The notes under the pieces are model-generated. The model did not search any database, was not told where the DNA came from, and saw only the letters and a list, made by a program, of their open reading frames with translations. From assembly GCF_029433855.1 (NCBI RefSeq), contig NZ_JAROAU010000003.1, positions 2,269,670-2,333,669 of the forward strand: a stretch of 64,000 nucleotides of DNA, given 5' to 3'. This DNA is from Candidatus Kosakonia sp. 282A-S69 (GTDB lineage Bacteria; Pseudomonadota; Gammaproteobacteria; Enterobacterales; Enterobacteriaceae). Positions within the stretch are counted from its first letter, which is position 1; each line of letters opens with the position of its first letter. Shown here in pieces: positions 16,888 through 27,570 of the stretch. The position numbers were made by a program, and so were the translations under genes.

Positions 16888-18795
16888 CTATGCGCCGTTT
16901 TTCAGCGCCTCCAGATACTCCCAGCGTTCAAACGCCGCTTCCAGTGCCTGCTCGGCAGACGCCATGTCAGCGAGCACTTTTTGCGTATGATCGTGCGGCT
17001 GGCTGAAGAAATTCGCATCGGCCACCTGCGCCTGCAACATTTCCAGCTCTGCTTCCAGCTGTTCCAGCTTTTGCGGCAGCTGTTCCAGCTCACGCTGCAG
17101 GTTATAGCTTAGTTTGTTGGCGCTGCGTTTAACAGTTTCTGCTTTGGCGGCTGGCGCCTCGGCACTTTTCTGCACAGCGGTTTGTTTAAACGCCTGCGAA
17201 GCAGCCTGCTGGCCACGCGCATCGTGATAGCCACCAACATACTGTCCAATACGCCCTTCACCTTCAAAGATCCAGCATTCGGTCACAGTGTTGTCAACAA
17301 ACTGACGATCATGGCTCACCAGCAGCACAGTGCCCTGATAGCTATCGATCAGCTCTTCCAGCAGCTCAAGCGTTTCAACATCCAGGTCGTTGGTTGGTTC
17401 ATCAAGGATAAGCAGGTTGCTGGGTTTCAGGAACAACCGCGCCAGCAACAGGCGGTTACGCTCCCCGCCCGACAGCGCCCGCACCGGCGTCATCGCCCGT
17501 TTCGGATGGAACAGGAAGTCCTGCAGGTAGCCGAGAATATGGCGCGGCTTGCCGTTAACCATCACCTCCTGCTTACCTTCCGCCAGGTTATCCATCACGG
17601 TTCTGTCGGGATCCAGCTCGGCACGATGCTGATCGAAATAGGCCACTTCAAGCTTGGTGCCAATGTGAACGCGACCGCTATCCGCTTTCAGCTGTTCCAG
17701 CATCAGCTTCAGCAGGGTCGTTTTACCGCAGCCGTTCGGGCCAATCAGCGCAATTTTATCGCCGCGCTGCACCTGGGTGGAGAAGTCGCGCACCAGCGCT
17801 TTGCCGTCAACGCCGTAGTTAACATGTTCCAGCTCGAAGACGATCTTACCGGAGCGGGAGGCCTCCTCGACCTGCATTTTTGCGCTGCCCATCACCTCAC
17901 GGCGTTCACTACGCTCGCGGCGCATCGCTTTCAGCGCACGCACGCGCCCTTCGTTGCGGGTACGGCGCGCTTTGATGCCCTGGCGGATCCACACCTCTTC
18001 CTGCGCCAGCTTGCGGTCGAACTCGGCATTTTGCAGCTCTTCTACGCGCAGCGCTTCCTCTTTCTCCAGCAGATACTGGTCGTAATTGCCCGGATAGGAG
18101 ACCAGCTTGCCGCGATCGAGATCGACAATGCGCGTCGCCATATTGCGGATAAACGAACGGTCGTGCGAAATAAAGATAATGGTGCCGCCGAAGGATTTCA
18201 GGAACCCTTCCAGCCAGTCGATGGTTTCAATATCCAGGTGGTTAGTTGGCTCATCAAGCAGCAGCACGCGCGGCCCGCTCACCAGCGCACGCCCCAGCGC
18301 CGCTTTACGCAACCAGCCGCCTGAGAGCGCTGAGAGCGACATATCGGCCGTCAGGCCGAGCTGCGCCAGCACTTCATTAATACGGTTCTCCAGCTGCCAC
18401 AGGCCGTGGTGATCCAGCATCTCCTGCACGCGCGCCAGTTCCGCAAGGTTTCTGTCACTCGGATCGGTCATCACCAGGTGAGAGACCTCGTGGTAACGCT
18501 TGAGATACTCTGCCTGCTCTTCGATACCTTCGGCAACGAAATCGTAGACGCTGCCGCTCACATTGCGCGGCGGATCCTGTTGCAGACGCGCAACGACTAA
18601 ATCCTGTTCATAAACGATGCGACCATCATCGAGATTTACTTCCCGGTTGAGGATCTTCATCAGCGTCGATTTGCCTGCGCCGTTACGACCAACCAGACAG
18701 ACGCGCTCATTCTCTTCGATATGCAGTTCCGCATTATCAAGAAGCGGTGCATCGCTGAATGAGAGCCACGCGCCGTGCATACTAATTAATGACAT
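16888..18795 (-). CDS. uup: ABC-F ATPase Uup
   Basis: A 635-residue soluble ABC-F protein with two ATPase domains. The first has Walker A GRNGAGKST, signature LSGGWLRKAALGRALV and LLLDEPTNHLD; the second has GPNGCGKTT, LSGGERNRLLLARLF and LILDEPTNDLD. A charged linker with an Arg-rich stretch separates them, and a C-terminal coiled coil of about 90 residues (YNLQRELEQLPQKLEQLEAE) binds DNA in E. coli. Loss in E. coli raises precise transposon excision, and ribosome-related roles are reported. It begins 12 bases after the rlmL stop. Confidence 0.96.
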   Translation of the reverse strand: MSLISMHGAWLSFSDAPLLDNAELHIEENERVCLVGRNGAGKSTLMKILNREVNLDDGRIVYEQDLVVARLQQDPPRNVSGSVYDFVAEGIEEQAEYLKRYHEVSHLVMTDPSDRNLAELARVQEMLDHHGLWQLENRINEVLAQLGLTADMSLSALSGGWLRKAALGRALVSGPRVLLLDEPTNHLDIETIDWLEGFLKSFGGTIIFISHDRSFIRNMATRIVDLDRGKLVSYPGNYDQYLLEKEEALRVEELQNAEFDRKLAQEEVWIRQGIKARRTRNEGRVRALKAMRRERSERREVMGSAKMQVEEASRSGKIVFELEHVNYGVDGKALVRDFSTQVQRGDKIALIGPNGCGKTTLLKLMLEQLKADSGRVHIGTKLEVAYFDQHRAELDPDRTVMDNLAEGKQEVMVNGKPRHILGYLQDFLFHPKRAMTPVRALSGGERNRLLLARLFLKPSNLLILDEPTNDLDVETLELLEELIDSYQGTVLLVSHDRQFVDNTVTECWIFEGEGRIGQYVGGYHDARGQQAASQAFKQTAVQKSAEAPAAKAETVKRSANKLSYNLQRELEQLPQKLEQLEAELEMLQAQVADANFFSQPHDHTQKVLADMASAEQALEAAFERWEYLEALKNGA

Positions 18796-18807
18796 CTATT
18801 TATCCTT

Positions 18808-20916
18808 TCAGGCTGCGGTAATCAGCCAGCAGTTGTGGATTTGACGGTTGCGGGCAAAATCCTGCGACTGCGTTTTGTGGGTAATTTCTTGTGCTTTCAG
18901 CCCCAGCTTCGCCAGCCCGTCGAGATCCATACGGAAACCGCGTTTGTTGTTGGAGAACATAATGGTGCCTCCTTTACGCATCAGACGCTTCAGGTCTTCC
19001 ATCAGGCGCATATGATCGCGCTGCACATCAAAAGACTCTTCCATACGCTTGGAGTTGGAGAAGGTCGGCGGATCGATAAAGATGAGATCGAACTGCTCAT
19101 CGCTCTCCTGCAGCCAGCCGAGGCAATCCGCCTGGATCAGGCGATGCGCACGGCCACTCAGGCCATTGAGGCGCAGGTTACGCTCCGCCCACTCCAGATA
19201 GGTGCGGGACATGTCTACGGTGGTAGTGGAGCGCGCGCCGCCCAGGCCCGCATGAACACTGGCGCTGCCGGTGTAGGCGAAGAGGTTGAGGAAATCTTTG
19301 CCTTTGCTCATCTGGCCCAGCATGCGGCGGGCAATACGGTGATCGAGGAACAGGCCCGTATCAAGGTAATCTGTCAGGTTGACCCACAGGCGCGCGTTAT
19401 ATTCGCTCACCTCGATAAAGTCGCCCTTCTCATTCATCTTCTGGTACTGATTATTCCCCTTCTGGCGCTCACGGGTTTTCAGCACCAGTTTGTTAGGCGC
19501 AATACCGAGCACATGAATGGTAGCGGCAATAATATCGAACAGGCGTTGACGCGCCTTTTGCGCATCGATGGTTTTCGGCGCGGCGTACTCCTGCACCACC
19601 ACCCAGTCGGCATAGCGATCGACAGCAACGTTGTAGTCCGGGAGATCGGCATCATACAGGCGATAACACTCAATCCCCTCCTGACGCGCCCACTTCTCCA
19701 GCCTCTTAACGTTTTTACGCAGGCGGTTAGCGTAATCTTCCGCCATTGCAGGCGCTTTGGCTTCGCCACTATTTTCCGCCAGATGGTAGTTTTTCTGCAC
19801 ACAGTCAAGCGGGCCGTTTTTGGCTTTGAACTGGCGCTCGGCGCGCAGTTGCAGACAGTTAAGCAGATCAACCGAGGCGCTAAACAGCGACAGGTTCCAG
19901 CCGCCAAATTGGGCTTTCAGCAGACGACCCAGCAGGCTGTGCAAGGCAATCAGCGCCGGTTCGCTCTCCAGACGCTCGCCGTAAGGCGGGTTACTGATAA
20001 CGGTGCCGTAAGGGCCTTGCGGCATGGGGTTGCTGAGCTGCGCGACATCTTTGGCTTCAAAGGTAATCAGCTCGCCAATTCCGGCGCGACGGGCGTTTTT
20101 ACGGGCATTTTCGATGACACGGGCATCGCTGTCAGATCCATAAAAACGGGACTCATAGGCAGCCAGCCCCTGGCGCGCGCGGTTTTGCGCGTCGGCTTTC
20201 ACTTCGCCCCAGATGGCATCATCATGCTGCGCCCAGCCGCTAAAACCCCAGTGGCCACGATGCAGGCCAGGCGCGCGATCGGTTGCCGCCATGGCGGCTT
20301 CGATCAGCAGTGTCCCGGAACCGCACATCGGATCGAGCAGCGGCGTACCCGGCTGCCAGCCAGAGCGCATCACGATTGCGGCGGCCAGGTTCTCTTTAAT
20401 AGGAGCGATGCCGGTACGATCGCGGTAGCCGCGCAGGTGCAGGCCTTCGCCGCTCAGATCGAGAGAGATATGCGCCGTTTCCTGGTTCAGCCAGACGTTA
20501 ATGCGCAGATCCGGCATTTCACGCTCGACGTTCGGGCGCGGCAGGTTTTTACGCGTAAAGCTGTCGACAATCGCATCTTTTACTTTCAGCGCGCCGTACT
20601 GGCTGTTGCGGATCTCATCATTCAGGCCGCTGAAGTGCACGGCAAAGGTCGCGCCAGGGTTGAAAATCTCTGTCCAGTTGATCGCCTGCACGCCGAGATA
20701 GAGATCAAGGTCGCTATAGACCTTGCACTCTCCCAGCGGCATCATAATGCGCGAGGCCAGGCGGCTCCACATCAGGCTTTGGTACAGGAGCCGCGTGTCG
20801 CCTTCAAAATGGACACCACCCTGAACGACGCGGCACTCCACGGCGCCGAGTTTTTCAAGTTCAGTTTTTAACAGCTCTTCCAGCCCACGGGCCGTACTGG
20901 CAAACAGAGAAATCAT
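18808..20916 (-). CDS. rlmL: Bifunctional 23S rRNA methyltransferase RlmKL
   Basis: A 702-residue enzyme making m2G2445 and m7G2069 in 23S rRNA. An N-terminal THUMP domain ([20 protein letters not shown] onward) is followed by the RlmL methylase with [17 protein letters not shown] and [11 protein letters not shown], then the RlmK methylase with [20 protein letters not shown] and [17 protein letters not shown]. Length and both active sites are intact. A long open frame lies antisense to almost the whole gene; it is a codon-usage shadow. It is divergent from ycbX. Confidence 0.97.
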   Translation of the reverse strand: MISLFASTARGLEELLKTELEKLGAVECRVVQGGVHFEGDTRLLYQSLMWSRLASRIMMPLGECKVYSDLDLYLGVQAINWTEIFNPGATFAVHFSGLNDEIRNSQYGALKVKDAIVDSFTRKNLPRPNVEREMPDLRINVWLNQETAHISLDLSGEGLHLRGYRDRTGIAPIKENLAAAIVMRSGWQPGTPLLDPMCGSGTLLIEAAMAATDRAPGLHRGHWGFSGWAQHDDAIWGEVKADAQNRARQGLAAYESRFYGSDSDARVIENARKNARRAGIGELITFEAKDVAQLSNPMPQGPYGTVISNPPYGERLESEPALIALHSLLGRLLKAQFGGWNLSLFSASVDLLNCLQLRAERQFKAKNGPLDCVQKNYHLAENSGEAKAPAMAEDYANRLRKNVKRLEKWARQEGIECYRLYDADLPDYNVAVDRYADWVVVQEYAAPKTIDAQKARQRLFDIIAATIHVLGIAPNKLVLKTRERQKGNNQYQKMNEKGDFIEVSEYNARLWVNLTDYLDTGLFLDHRIARRMLGQMSKGKDFLNLFAYTGSASVHAGLGGARSTTTVDMSRTYLEWAERNLRLNGLSGRAHRLIQADCLGWLQESDEQFDLIFIDPPTFSNSKRMEESFDVQRDHMRLMEDLKRLMRKGGTIMFSNNKRGFRMDLDGLAKLGLKAQEITHKTQSQDFARNRQIHNCWLITAA

Positions 20917-21016
20917 AATGTCACTTACACTCTACGAAAATTGTTGCGCATTATAGCTAATCTCGCCCTCATGTCATAAAGTTGGGGGCTTATTTTCGTC
21001 TAACAGGGAGGAAGAC

Positions 21017-22126
21017 GTGCCTACGCTTTCACGTCTTTATATCCATCCGGTGAAATCCATGCGCGGCATTGGCCTGACGCATGCTCTTGCCGATGCCAGC
21101 GGCCTCGCGTTTGATCGGGTTTTTATGGTCACGCAACCTGATGGCACCTTTATTACCGCGCGTCAGTTTCCGCAGATGGTGCGTTTTCTGCCCTCGCCTT
21201 TAACCGATGGTCTGCATCTGAGCGCGCCCGACGGCAGCAGCGCGGTGATCCGCTTTGCTGATTTTGCACCCGAAGCTGCGCCCACAGAGGTGTGGGGTAA
21301 TCACTTCACAGCGCTGATTGCGCCTGCGGCCATTAACCAGTGGCTGAGCGGCTTTTTCGACCGCGAGGTGCAGCTGCGCTGGGTAGGCCCCAATCCGACC
21401 CGCCGCGTAAAGCGTTATGAAGGGGTTCCCCTCTCCTTTGCCGATGGGTTTCCCTACCTGTTAACCAATGAAGCCTCGCTGCGCGATCTGCAAAAACGGT
21501 GTCCGGCCAGCGTACAGATGGAGCAGTTTCGCCCCAACCTGGTGGTGACCGGTGCGCAGGCGTGGGAGGAAGATACCTGGAAGGTGTTACGCATTGGCGA
21601 TGTGGTGTTTGACGTGGTTAAACCCTGCAGCCGCTGCATCTTCACCACCGTCAGCCCCGAGCGCGGCCAGAAACACCCTGCCGGTGAGCCACTCGCCACG
21701 CTGCAAAAATTTCGGACGGCACAGGATAATGGCGATGTCGATTTCGGTCAGAATTTAATTGCCCGCAATAGCGGCGTCATCCGCACCGGCGATGAGGTTG
21801 CGGTGCTGGCCACCGCTCCGGCGAAGGTGTATGGCGCGGGTGCGGTCGTTGAAGCGCTCGAGCCGGAGGTGCAACCCGCGGGTACCGTGGATATTGAGTG
21901 GCAGGGGCAGACCTTTCGCGGTAACAACCAGCAGGTGCTGCTTGAGCAGCTGGAAAATCAGGGGATCCGCGTGCCCTACTCGTGCCGCGCAGGCATCTGC
22001 GGCTGCTGCAGGATACGTTTAGTGGAAGGCGAAGTGAGTGCGCTGAAGCAATCAGCGTTGGGTGAGGATGGCACCATCCTCAGTTGCAGCTGCGTACCGA
22101 AAACGTCGCTGCGGCTGGAACCTTAA
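21017..22126 (+). CDS. ycbX: YcbX, MOSC and 2Fe-2S ferredoxin domain protein
   Basis: A 369-residue protein starting at GTG with a good ribosome binding site (GGGAGGAAGAC). It has a beta-barrel MOSC N-terminal domain ([11 protein letters not shown]), a MOSC catalytic cysteine region ([14 protein letters not shown]) and a C-terminal 2Fe-2S ferredoxin domain ([20 protein letters not shown]). In E. coli YcbX needs the molybdenum cofactor and reduces N-hydroxylated base analogues such as 6-hydroxylaminopurine, giving resistance. The stop overlaps that of the convergent zapC by four bases. Confidence 0.95.
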   Translation: MPTLSRLYIHPVKSMRGIGLTHALADASGLAFDRVFMVTQPDGTFITARQFPQMVRFLPSPLTDGLHLSAPDGSSAVIRFADFAPEAAPTEVWGNHFTALIAPAAINQWLSGFFDREVQLRWVGPNPTRRVKRYEGVPLSFADGFPYLLTNEASLRDLQKRCPASVQMEQFRPNLVVTGAQAWEEDTWKVLRIGDVVFDVVKPCSRCIFTTVSPERGQKHPAGEPLATLQKFRTAQDNGDVDFGQNLIARNSGVIRTGDEVAVLATAPAKVYGAGAVVEALEPEVQPAGTVDIEWQGQTFRGNNQQVLLEQLENQGIRVPYSCRAGICGCCRIRLVEGEVSALKQSALGEDGTILSCSCVPKTSLRLEP

Positions 22127-22665
22127 ACAGCCTGCTCGAAAGCGAGGCTTGCGGCATTAAGCTGCGGCTTCAGGCGGTCGTTCATAATTTTGATCGCATC
22201 GCCCAGCTGCATCATGCGCCCGGCAATCACCACGCCGGGCTGAGCCAGCAGGCAGAGCGTCGCGTTCTCGCCCGGCTCAACCACCAGCAAATTCACACAC
22301 TCGTGCGTATCGCTTAACCAGACGCAGGCCCCGTCGCCCACGCCAGGCGTCCACGGGGAAGTGTGGCTCATAAAGTGCCAGCTTTTTGGCATTTGCGGTT
22401 TAAGAAAACGGATTGCCACCAGCGCGTTGAGCACCAGCTCGGCGCGTTGCTCATTAGATAATTCTAAATCGCGGCATTTTTCGTCGAAGGAGAAATAAAG
22501 CGCAGCGTCATCAACACAAAAACCAGACGGGGAAAACGCATCGGGCGTCAGCATTTTACGGGCGAATCGGGAGCGAAATACCATGCCATTGGCTAAATCG
22601 AGCATCATACGATCGTGCTCTTCATCAAAATACCAGCGCCAATTATCGTCAGGTTTAATTCGCAT
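22123..22665 (-). CDS. zapC: Cell division protein ZapC
   Basis: A 180-residue cytoplasmic protein that binds FtsZ and bundles protofilaments at midcell, the same length as E. coli Zap[38 protein letters not shown] and the tryptophan/aspartate-rich [18 protein letters not shown] are conserved family features. It is a single gene ending tail to tail with ycbX and lies 177 bases downstream of pyrD on the same strand. Confidence 0.94.
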   Translation of the reverse strand: MRIKPDDNWRWYFDEEHDRMMLDLANGMVFRSRFARKMLTPDAFSPSGFCVDDAALYFSFDEKCRDLELSNEQRAELVLNALVAIRFLKPQMPKSWHFMSHTSPWTPGVGDGACVWLSDTHECVNLLVVEPGENATLCLLAQPGVVIAGRMMQLGDAIKIMNDRLKPQLNAASLAFEQAV

Positions 22666-22832
22666 TGTTTCCCCCTTTCCCCCTAAACATCCTGTCGTTT
22701 TTTCATCCGTTTTGCCGCCTCGCTTATTAACTTAATAATTGAAGACTGAAATGTTTAAATTAGCAACAGTGACGGAATATAAAACAACCAGGGCCGGAAA
22801 TAAAGCCCTGGTTGTACAGGCGGGGAAAAAGA

Positions 22833-23843
22833 TCAGAGGTGGGTGACGATCTCTTTTACCAGCGGTGGGCCTTTAAAAATAAAACCGGAATAAATCTGCA
22901 CCAGCGAAGCGCCCGCTTCCATCTTCTCGCGTGCGGCGATCACCGAGTCGATTCCACCGACGCCAATAATCGGTAAACGCCCGGATAATTCTTGTGACAG
23001 ACGTCGGATAATTTCCGTGCTTTTTAATTGCAGGGGACGTCCACTTAACCCACCGGTTTCATCACAATGTTTCATTCCCTGGACCAGGGTACGGTCAAGG
23101 GTGGTATTGGTGGCAATAACGCCATCAATATTGTGGCGAACTAAACTGTCGGCTACCTGGATAAGCTCTTCCTCAGAAAGATCGGGCGCAATTTTCACCG
23201 CCACCGGGACATATTTATGGTGGCGGGCTTGCAGATCATTCTGCTTATTTTTAATGGCGCTGAGTAAATCATCCAGCGCTTCGCCATATTGCAGCGTGCG
23301 CAACCCGGGGGTGTTTGGCGAAGAGATATTGATGGCGATATAACCGGCATAGGGGTAAATTTTCTCCATGCAGATCAAGTAGTCATCTTTACCTTGTTCA
23401 ACGGGCGTATCTTTATTTTTGCCAATATTAATGCCGAGCACGCCGTCAAAATGCGCCTTTTTGACATTCTCGACCAGGTTGTCGACGCCAAGATTGTTAA
23501 AGCCCATGCGGTTAATCAGCCCTTCGGCTTCCACCAGGCGAAAGATCCTCGGCTTATCATTCCCCGGCTGCGGGCGTGGCGTCACGGTACCAATCTCAAT
23601 TGAGCCAAAACCCATCGCGCCCAGCGCATCAATGCACTCACCGTTTTTATTCAGACCAGCGGCCAGACCGAGCGGATTTTTAAAGGTCACGCCCATGCAC
23701 TGCACCGGTTTTGCCGGTACACGCTGGCGGACAAGCGCTTCGAGCGGCGTACCGGTAATACGGCGCAGCTGCTGGAACGTTAATTCATGAGCGCGTTCTG
23801 GATCGAAATGGAAAAGGGCTTTACGAACGAAGGGGTAGTACAT
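22833..23843 (-). CDS. pyrD: Dihydroorotate dehydrogenase (quinone), class 2
   Basis: Oxidises dihydroorotate to orotate at the inner membrane using FMN and quinone, the fourth step of pyrimidine synthesis. It has 336 residues as in E. coli. The N-terminal amphipathic part ([20 protein letters not shown]) is the membrane-binding domain. The catalytic serine lies in [40 protein letters not shown] and [10 protein letters not shown] bind FMN. ATG 23843 gives the family start; the frame runs nine codons further upstream through the leader hairpin. A hairpin at the 5' end and a PurR-like site suggest nucleotide control. Confidence 0.97.
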   Translation of the reverse strand: MYYPFVRKALFHFDPERAHELTFQQLRRITGTPLEALVRQRVPAKPVQCMGVTFKNPLGLAAGLNKNGECIDALGAMGFGSIEIGTVTPRPQPGNDKPRIFRLVEAEGLINRMGFNNLGVDNLVENVKKAHFDGVLGINIGKNKDTPVEQGKDDYLICMEKIYPYAGYIAINISSPNTPGLRTLQYGEALDDLLSAIKNKQNDLQARHHKYVPVAVKIAPDLSEEELIQVADSLVRHNIDGVIATNTTLDRTLVQGMKHCDETGGLSGRPLQLKSTEIIRRLSQELSGRLPIIGVGGIDSVIAAREKMEAGASLVQIYSGFIFKGPPLVKEIVTHL

Positions 23844-23858
23844 GAACTCTCCTGGATT

Positions 23859-23887
23859 CCCGGTGTGCAAACCGGGGGCGTATTATC
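23859..23887 (-). promoter_or_regulatory. pyrD -10 region and leader hairpin (start-site switching)
   Basis: On the minus strand the -10-like GATAAT (23882-23887) is followed by ACGCCCCCGG. The transcript then contains CCCGGT and ACCGGG (23859-23876), a perfect six-pair hairpin eight bases before the AGGAGAG ribosome binding site. In E. coli, high CTP makes polymerase start at C and form this hairpin, which lowers translation, whereas low CTP and high GTP shift the start to G and avoid it. The arrangement here fits that mechanism. Confidence 0.7.
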
Positions 23888-23938
23888 AGTGAAAGCGCAG
23901 CGAAAGGGAATTGACCTGTGGCAAAAAAAGCCTATTCC

Positions 23939-23954
23939 GCGCAATCGTTTTCCT
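23939..23954. promoter_or_regulatory. Putative PurR site upstream of pyrD
   Basis: GCGCAATCGTTTTCCT matches the PurR consensus ACGCAAACGTTTNCGT at 12 of 15 defined positions. E. coli pyrD is a known member of the PurR regulon. The site is about 60-75 bases upstream of the expected pyrD start of transcription. Confidence 0.5.
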
Positions 23955-24092
23955 CCTATGCCTGCCCTTTATGCAATTTTCAGCAACTTTTCCCCAAATA
24001 AATCATTTAGGGGAATAAACCGCCTCTGTCACACTGCCTGAAATTGTTATCAATGTTACCTAAAAGCAAACATTTGGTTATAAGGAGTAAGC

Positions 24093-24668
24093 ATGCGCGT
24101 TGTCACACTGGCCGGCAGTCCCCGCTTTCCCTCGCGCTCCAGCGCGCTTCTGGCATATGCCCGCGATCGTCTTACCGCACAGGGCGTCGAGGTAAGCCAC
24201 TGGCATCTGCACAATTTTGATCCGCAAGACCTGCTCTATGCCCGCTTCGACAGCCCGGCACTGCAAACCTTTATTGAGCAGCTCAGCGCGGCTGACGGAG
24301 TGATTGTCGCCACGCCAGTCTATAAAGTAGCCTACTCCGGTGCACTAAAGACCCTGCTCGACCTGCTTCCTGAACGCGCGCTGGCAGATAAAGTCGTGTT
24401 GCCGCTGGCGACGGGCGGCACGGTAGCCCATCTGCTGGCGGTGGACTACGCCCTGAAACCGGTGCTGAGCGCCCTGAAAGCTCAGGAGATCCTCCACGGC
24501 GTCTTCGCTGACGACAGTCAGGTGCTCGATTACCAACATAAACCGAGCCTGACGCCCAATCTGCAAAGCCGGCTGGATAGTGCGCTGGAGACCTTCTGGC
24601 AGGCGCTGCATCGCCGCGACATCAAAGCCCCGGATTTCCACGCCCCGCAAGGAGTTGCTCATGTTTAA
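24093..24668 (+). CDS. ssuE: NADPH-dependent FMN reductase SsuE
   Basis: A 191-residue flavodoxin-like reductase supplying FMNH2 to the monooxygenase SsuD. Visible features are the N-terminal [18 protein letters not shown], the flavin-binding [25 protein letters not shown], and [21 protein letters not shown]. It is the first gene of ssuEADCB, used for sulfur from alkanesulfonates when sulfate and cysteine are scarce; Cbl and CysB control the operon in E. coli. A strong TAAGGAG ribosome binding site precedes the ATG. Its stop overlaps the ssuA start by eight bases. Confidence 0.96.
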   Translation: MRVVTLAGSPRFPSRSSALLAYARDRLTAQGVEVSHWHLHNFDPQDLLYARFDSPALQTFIEQLSAADGVIVATPVYKVAYSGALKTLLDLLPERALADKVVLPLATGGTVAHLLAVDYALKPVLSALKAQEILHGVFADDSQVLDYQHKPSLTPNLQSRLDSALETFWQALHRRDIKAPDFHAPQGVAHV

Positions 24669-25632
24669 ACGCCTCTCGTTTTCGGCCACCGGGCTGCTGC
24701 TTGGCGGGCTACTCACCCTGTCCGCCTGGGCGCAGGCCGCCGAGCCCGCGCCAGACTCTTTGCGTATTGGCTATCAAAAAGGGAGCGTCAGCATGGTACT
24801 GGCGAAAAGCCACGGCCTGCTGGAGAAGCGCTATCCCCATACCAACATTTCCTGGATCGAGTTTCCGGCCGGGCCGCAAATGCTTGAAGCGCTGAATGTC
24901 GGCAGTATCGATCTTGGCAGCACGGGCGATATACCACCCATTTTCGCCCAGGCCGCGGGCGCAGATCTGGTCTATGTCGGCGTCGAGCCGCCAAAACCGA
25001 AAGCGGAAGTGATCCTCGTGGCTGAAGATAGCCCGATCAAAAGCGTGGCGGATTTGAAGGGCCACAAAGTCGCGTTCCAGAAGGGTTCCAGCTCCCATAA
25101 CTTGCTCTTGCGGGCGTTGCAACAGGCCGGGCTGAAGTTCAGCGACATTCAGCCAGTGTTCCTTAGCCCGGCGGATGCCCGCGCCGCGTTCCAGCAACAC
25201 AATGTCGATGCCTGGGCTATCTGGGATCCCTACTACTCTGCCGCTCTGTTACAAGGCGGCGTGCGGGTGCTGAAAGATGGTACCACCCTCAAGCAGACCG
25301 GGTCGTTTTACTTAGCCGCGCGCCCCTACGCCGAGAAAAACGGTGCCTTTATTCAGGGTGTGCTCGATACCTTCAGCGCAGCAGACGCGTTAACGATTAG
25401 CCAGCGTGACGAGAGTGTTGCCCTGTTTGCCAAAACCATGGGGCTGCCGCAACCGGTAATCGCCACCTATTTCGATCACCGCCCGCCGACCAAAATCACC
25501 CCGGTGAATGAAGCGACGGCAGCGCTGCAGCAGCAGACCGCCGATCTTTTCTATCAAAACCATCTGGTACCGAAAAAAGTCGATATCCGTAGCCGTATCT
25601 GGCAACCGATCCAAGAAGGAGCAAAATCATGA
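24661..25632 (+). CDS. ssuA: Aliphatic sulfonate ABC transporter substrate-binding protein SsuA
   Basis: Periplasmic binding protein of 323 residues. A signal peptide of about 26 residues ([18 protein letters not shown], cleaved after AQA or AQAA) precedes an SBP domain with [37 protein letters not shown] and [17 protein letters not shown], typical of SsuA/TauA. ATG 24661 is used because it starts a signal peptide and lies behind the AAGGAG ribosome binding site; the longer upstream frame overlaps ssuE and is not conserved. The stop overlaps the ssuD start (ATGA). Confidence 0.96.
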   Translation: MFKRLSFSATGLLLGGLLTLSAWAQAAEPAPDSLRIGYQKGSVSMVLAKSHGLLEKRYPHTNISWIEFPAGPQMLEALNVGSIDLGSTGDIPPIFAQAAGADLVYVGVEPPKPKAEVILVAEDSPIKSVADLKGHKVAFQKGSSSHNLLLRALQQAGLKFSDIQPVFLSPADARAAFQQHNVDAWAIWDPYYSAALLQGGVRVLKDGTTLKQTGSFYLAARPYAEKNGAFIQGVLDTFSAADALTISQRDESVALFAKTMGLPQPVIATYFDHRPPTKITPVNEATAALQQQTADLFYQNHLVPKKVDIRSRIWQPIQEGAKS

Positions 25633-26774
25633 GTCTGAATCTCTTCTGGTTTTTACCGACCCACGGCGATGGTCACTATCTTGGCACCGACCACGGCGCG
25701 CGACCGGTTGATCATGGCTACTTGCAGCAGATCGCCCAGGCAGCCGACAGGCTCGGCTTTAGCGGCGTGCTCATTCCGACCGGACGATCCTGTGAAGATG
25801 CCTGGCTGGTAGCCGCCTCATTGATTCCGGTCACCCAGCGCCTGAAGTTTCTGGTTGCCCTGCGCCCGAGCGTCATCTCACCGACGGTTGCCGCACGTCA
25901 GGCGGCGACACTCGACAGGCTCTCTAACGGACGGGCGCTCTTTAACCTGGTGACGGGCAGCGATCCGCAGGAACTGGCGGCCGATGGTGTATTTCTCGAT
26001 CACAGTGAACGCTATGAGGTGTCGGCGGAATTTACCCATATCTGGCGCCGTTTGCTGGAGGGCGATACCGTCGATTTCACCGGTAAGCATTTGCAGGTAC
26101 GCGGCGCGAAGCTGCTCTTTCCACCGGTACAGCAGCCGCGCCCGCCGCTCTACTTCGGCGGCTCCTCCGACGTAGCGCAGGATCTGGCAGCAGAGCAAGT
26201 CGATCTCTATCTTACCTGGGGCGAGCCGCCGGAGCAGGTAAAAGAGAAGATTGAGCAGGTGCGCGCGAAAGCCGCTGCCCATGGGCGCAGGGTGCGCTTC
26301 GGTATTCGCCTGCATGTGATTGTGCGCGAAACCAATGCCGAAGCGTGGCAGGCAGCAGATCGCCTTATCTCCCATCTTGATGATGCAACAATTGAAAAAG
26401 CGCAGGCAGCCTTTGCCCGTCAGGACTCAATTGGTCAACAGCGTATGGCCGCCCTACACAACGGCCGTCGCGACAAGCTCGAAATCAGCCCTAACTTGTG
26501 GGCCGGTGTCGGTCTGGTGCGCGGCGGCGCCGGCACGGCGTTAGTGGGCGATGGCCCGACAGTTGCTACGCGCATCAACGAATATGCCGCTCTCGGCATC
26601 GACAGCTTTATCCTCTCCGGCTACCCGCATCTGGAAGAGGCGTACCGCGTTGGCGAACTGCTCTTCCCACATCTGGATGTCGCCATCCCCGAGATCCCGC
26701 AGCCGCAGCCGTTACAGCCGCAGGGCGAAACGGTGGCGAACGAGTTTATTCCGCGTAACGTGGCGCAAAGCTGA
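25629..26774 (+). CDS. ssuD: FMNH2-dependent alkanesulfonate monooxygenase SsuD
   Basis: A 381-residue bacterial-luciferase-type monooxygenase that cleaves alkanesulfonates to aldehyde and sulfite using FMNH2 from SsuE and oxygen. Its length equals E. coli SsuD. Visible family features are [51 protein letters not shown] with the conserved arginine-glycine region, and [17 protein letters not shown]. It is translationally coupled to ssuA and seven bases upstream of ssuC. Confidence 0.97.
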   Translation: MSLNLFWFLPTHGDGHYLGTDHGARPVDHGYLQQIAQAADRLGFSGVLIPTGRSCEDAWLVAASLIPVTQRLKFLVALRPSVISPTVAARQAATLDRLSNGRALFNLVTGSDPQELAADGVFLDHSERYEVSAEFTHIWRRLLEGDTVDFTGKHLQVRGAKLLFPPVQQPRPPLYFGGSSDVAQDLAAEQVDLYLTWGEPPEQVKEKIEQVRAKAAAHGRRVRFGIRLHVIVRETNAEAWQAADRLISHLDDATIEKAQAAFARQDSIGQQRMAALHNGRRDKLEISPNLWAGVGLVRGGAGTALVGDGPTVATRINEYAALGIDSFILSGYPHLEEAYRVGELLFPHLDVAIPEIPQPQPLQPQGETVANEFIPRNVAQS

Positions 26775-26781
26775 GGTCGTG

Positions 26782-27570
26782 ATGGCGAAAGAGAATAAGT
26801 GGTTGTTGCGCCTGGCTCCCTGGCTGCTACCGGCGCTGATTGTTGCGGTCTGGCAGCTTGCCTCAACTTTCGGCTGGCTCTCAAGCCGCATCTTTCCCTC
26901 ACCGGAGGGGGTGGTCGAGGCATTCTGGACGCTGAGCGCCAGCGGTGAGTTGTGGCAGCATCTGGCGATCAGCGCCTGGCGCGCGGCGATTGGTTTCTCC
27001 ATCGGCGGCAGCATTGGCCTGACGCTCGGGCTGATTAGCGGTCTCTCGCGCTGGGGAGAGCGTCTGCTGGATACCTCGATTCAGATGCTGCGTAACGTGC
27101 CGCATCTGGCGCTGATCCCGCTGGTGATTTTGTGGTTCGGTATTGATGAGACGGCGAAGATCTTTCTCGTCGCGCTCGGGACGCTGTTTCCGATCTATAT
27201 CAACACCTGGCACGGGATCCGCAATATCGACCGCGGACTTGTTGAGATGGCGCGCAGTTATGGCCTCTCCGGCTTTGCGCTTTTCGCCCATGTCATCCTG
27301 CCCGGCGCCCTGCCGTCGATTATGGTTGGCGTGCGTTTTGCCCTTGGCTTGATGTGGCTGACGCTTATTGTCGCCGAAACGATCTCGGCTAATGCCGGTA
27401 TCGGCTATCTGGCGATGAATGCGCGTGAATTTCTGCAAACCGATGTGGTGGTGGTGGCCATCATTCTCTACGCCCTGCTTGGCAAGCTGGCCGATATCAG
27501 CGCGCTGGCGCTGGAGCGGCTGTGGCTGCGCTGGCACCCCGCATACCACACAAAGGAGGCGACAGTATGA
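26782..27570 (+). CDS. ssuC: Aliphatic sulfonate ABC transporter permease SsuC
   Basis: A 262-residue inner-membrane permease with about six membrane segments and the BPD-type permease loop ([24 protein letters not shown]) that contacts the ATPase SsuB. ATG 26782 gives the E. coli-type start ([15 protein letters not shown]); the same frame runs open far upstream inside ssuD, but in a different frame from ssuD, and is not coding. The stop overlaps the ssuB start (ATGA). Confidence 0.95.
   Translation: MAKENKWLLRLAPWLLPALIVAVWQLASTFGWLSSRIFPSPEGVVEAFWTLSASGELWQHLAISAWRAAIGFSIGGSIGLTLGLISGLSRWGERLLDTSIQMLRNVPHLALIPLVILWFGIDETAKIFLVALGTLFPIYINTWHGIRNIDRGLVEMARSYGLSGFALFAHVILPGALPSIMVGVRFALGLMWLTLIVAETISANAGIGYLAMNAREFLQTDVVVVAIILYALLGKLADISALALERLWLRWHPAYHTKEATV

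Noticed and set aside
17182-18324. A 380-codon open frame antisense to uup
   Set aside because: It is a shadow of the ABC-F coding sequence with no independent support.
18835-20871. A 678-codon open frame antisense to rlmL
   Set aside because: It mirrors the codon pattern of rlmL, has no recognisable domain and no ribosome binding site. rlmL is fully supported by homology.
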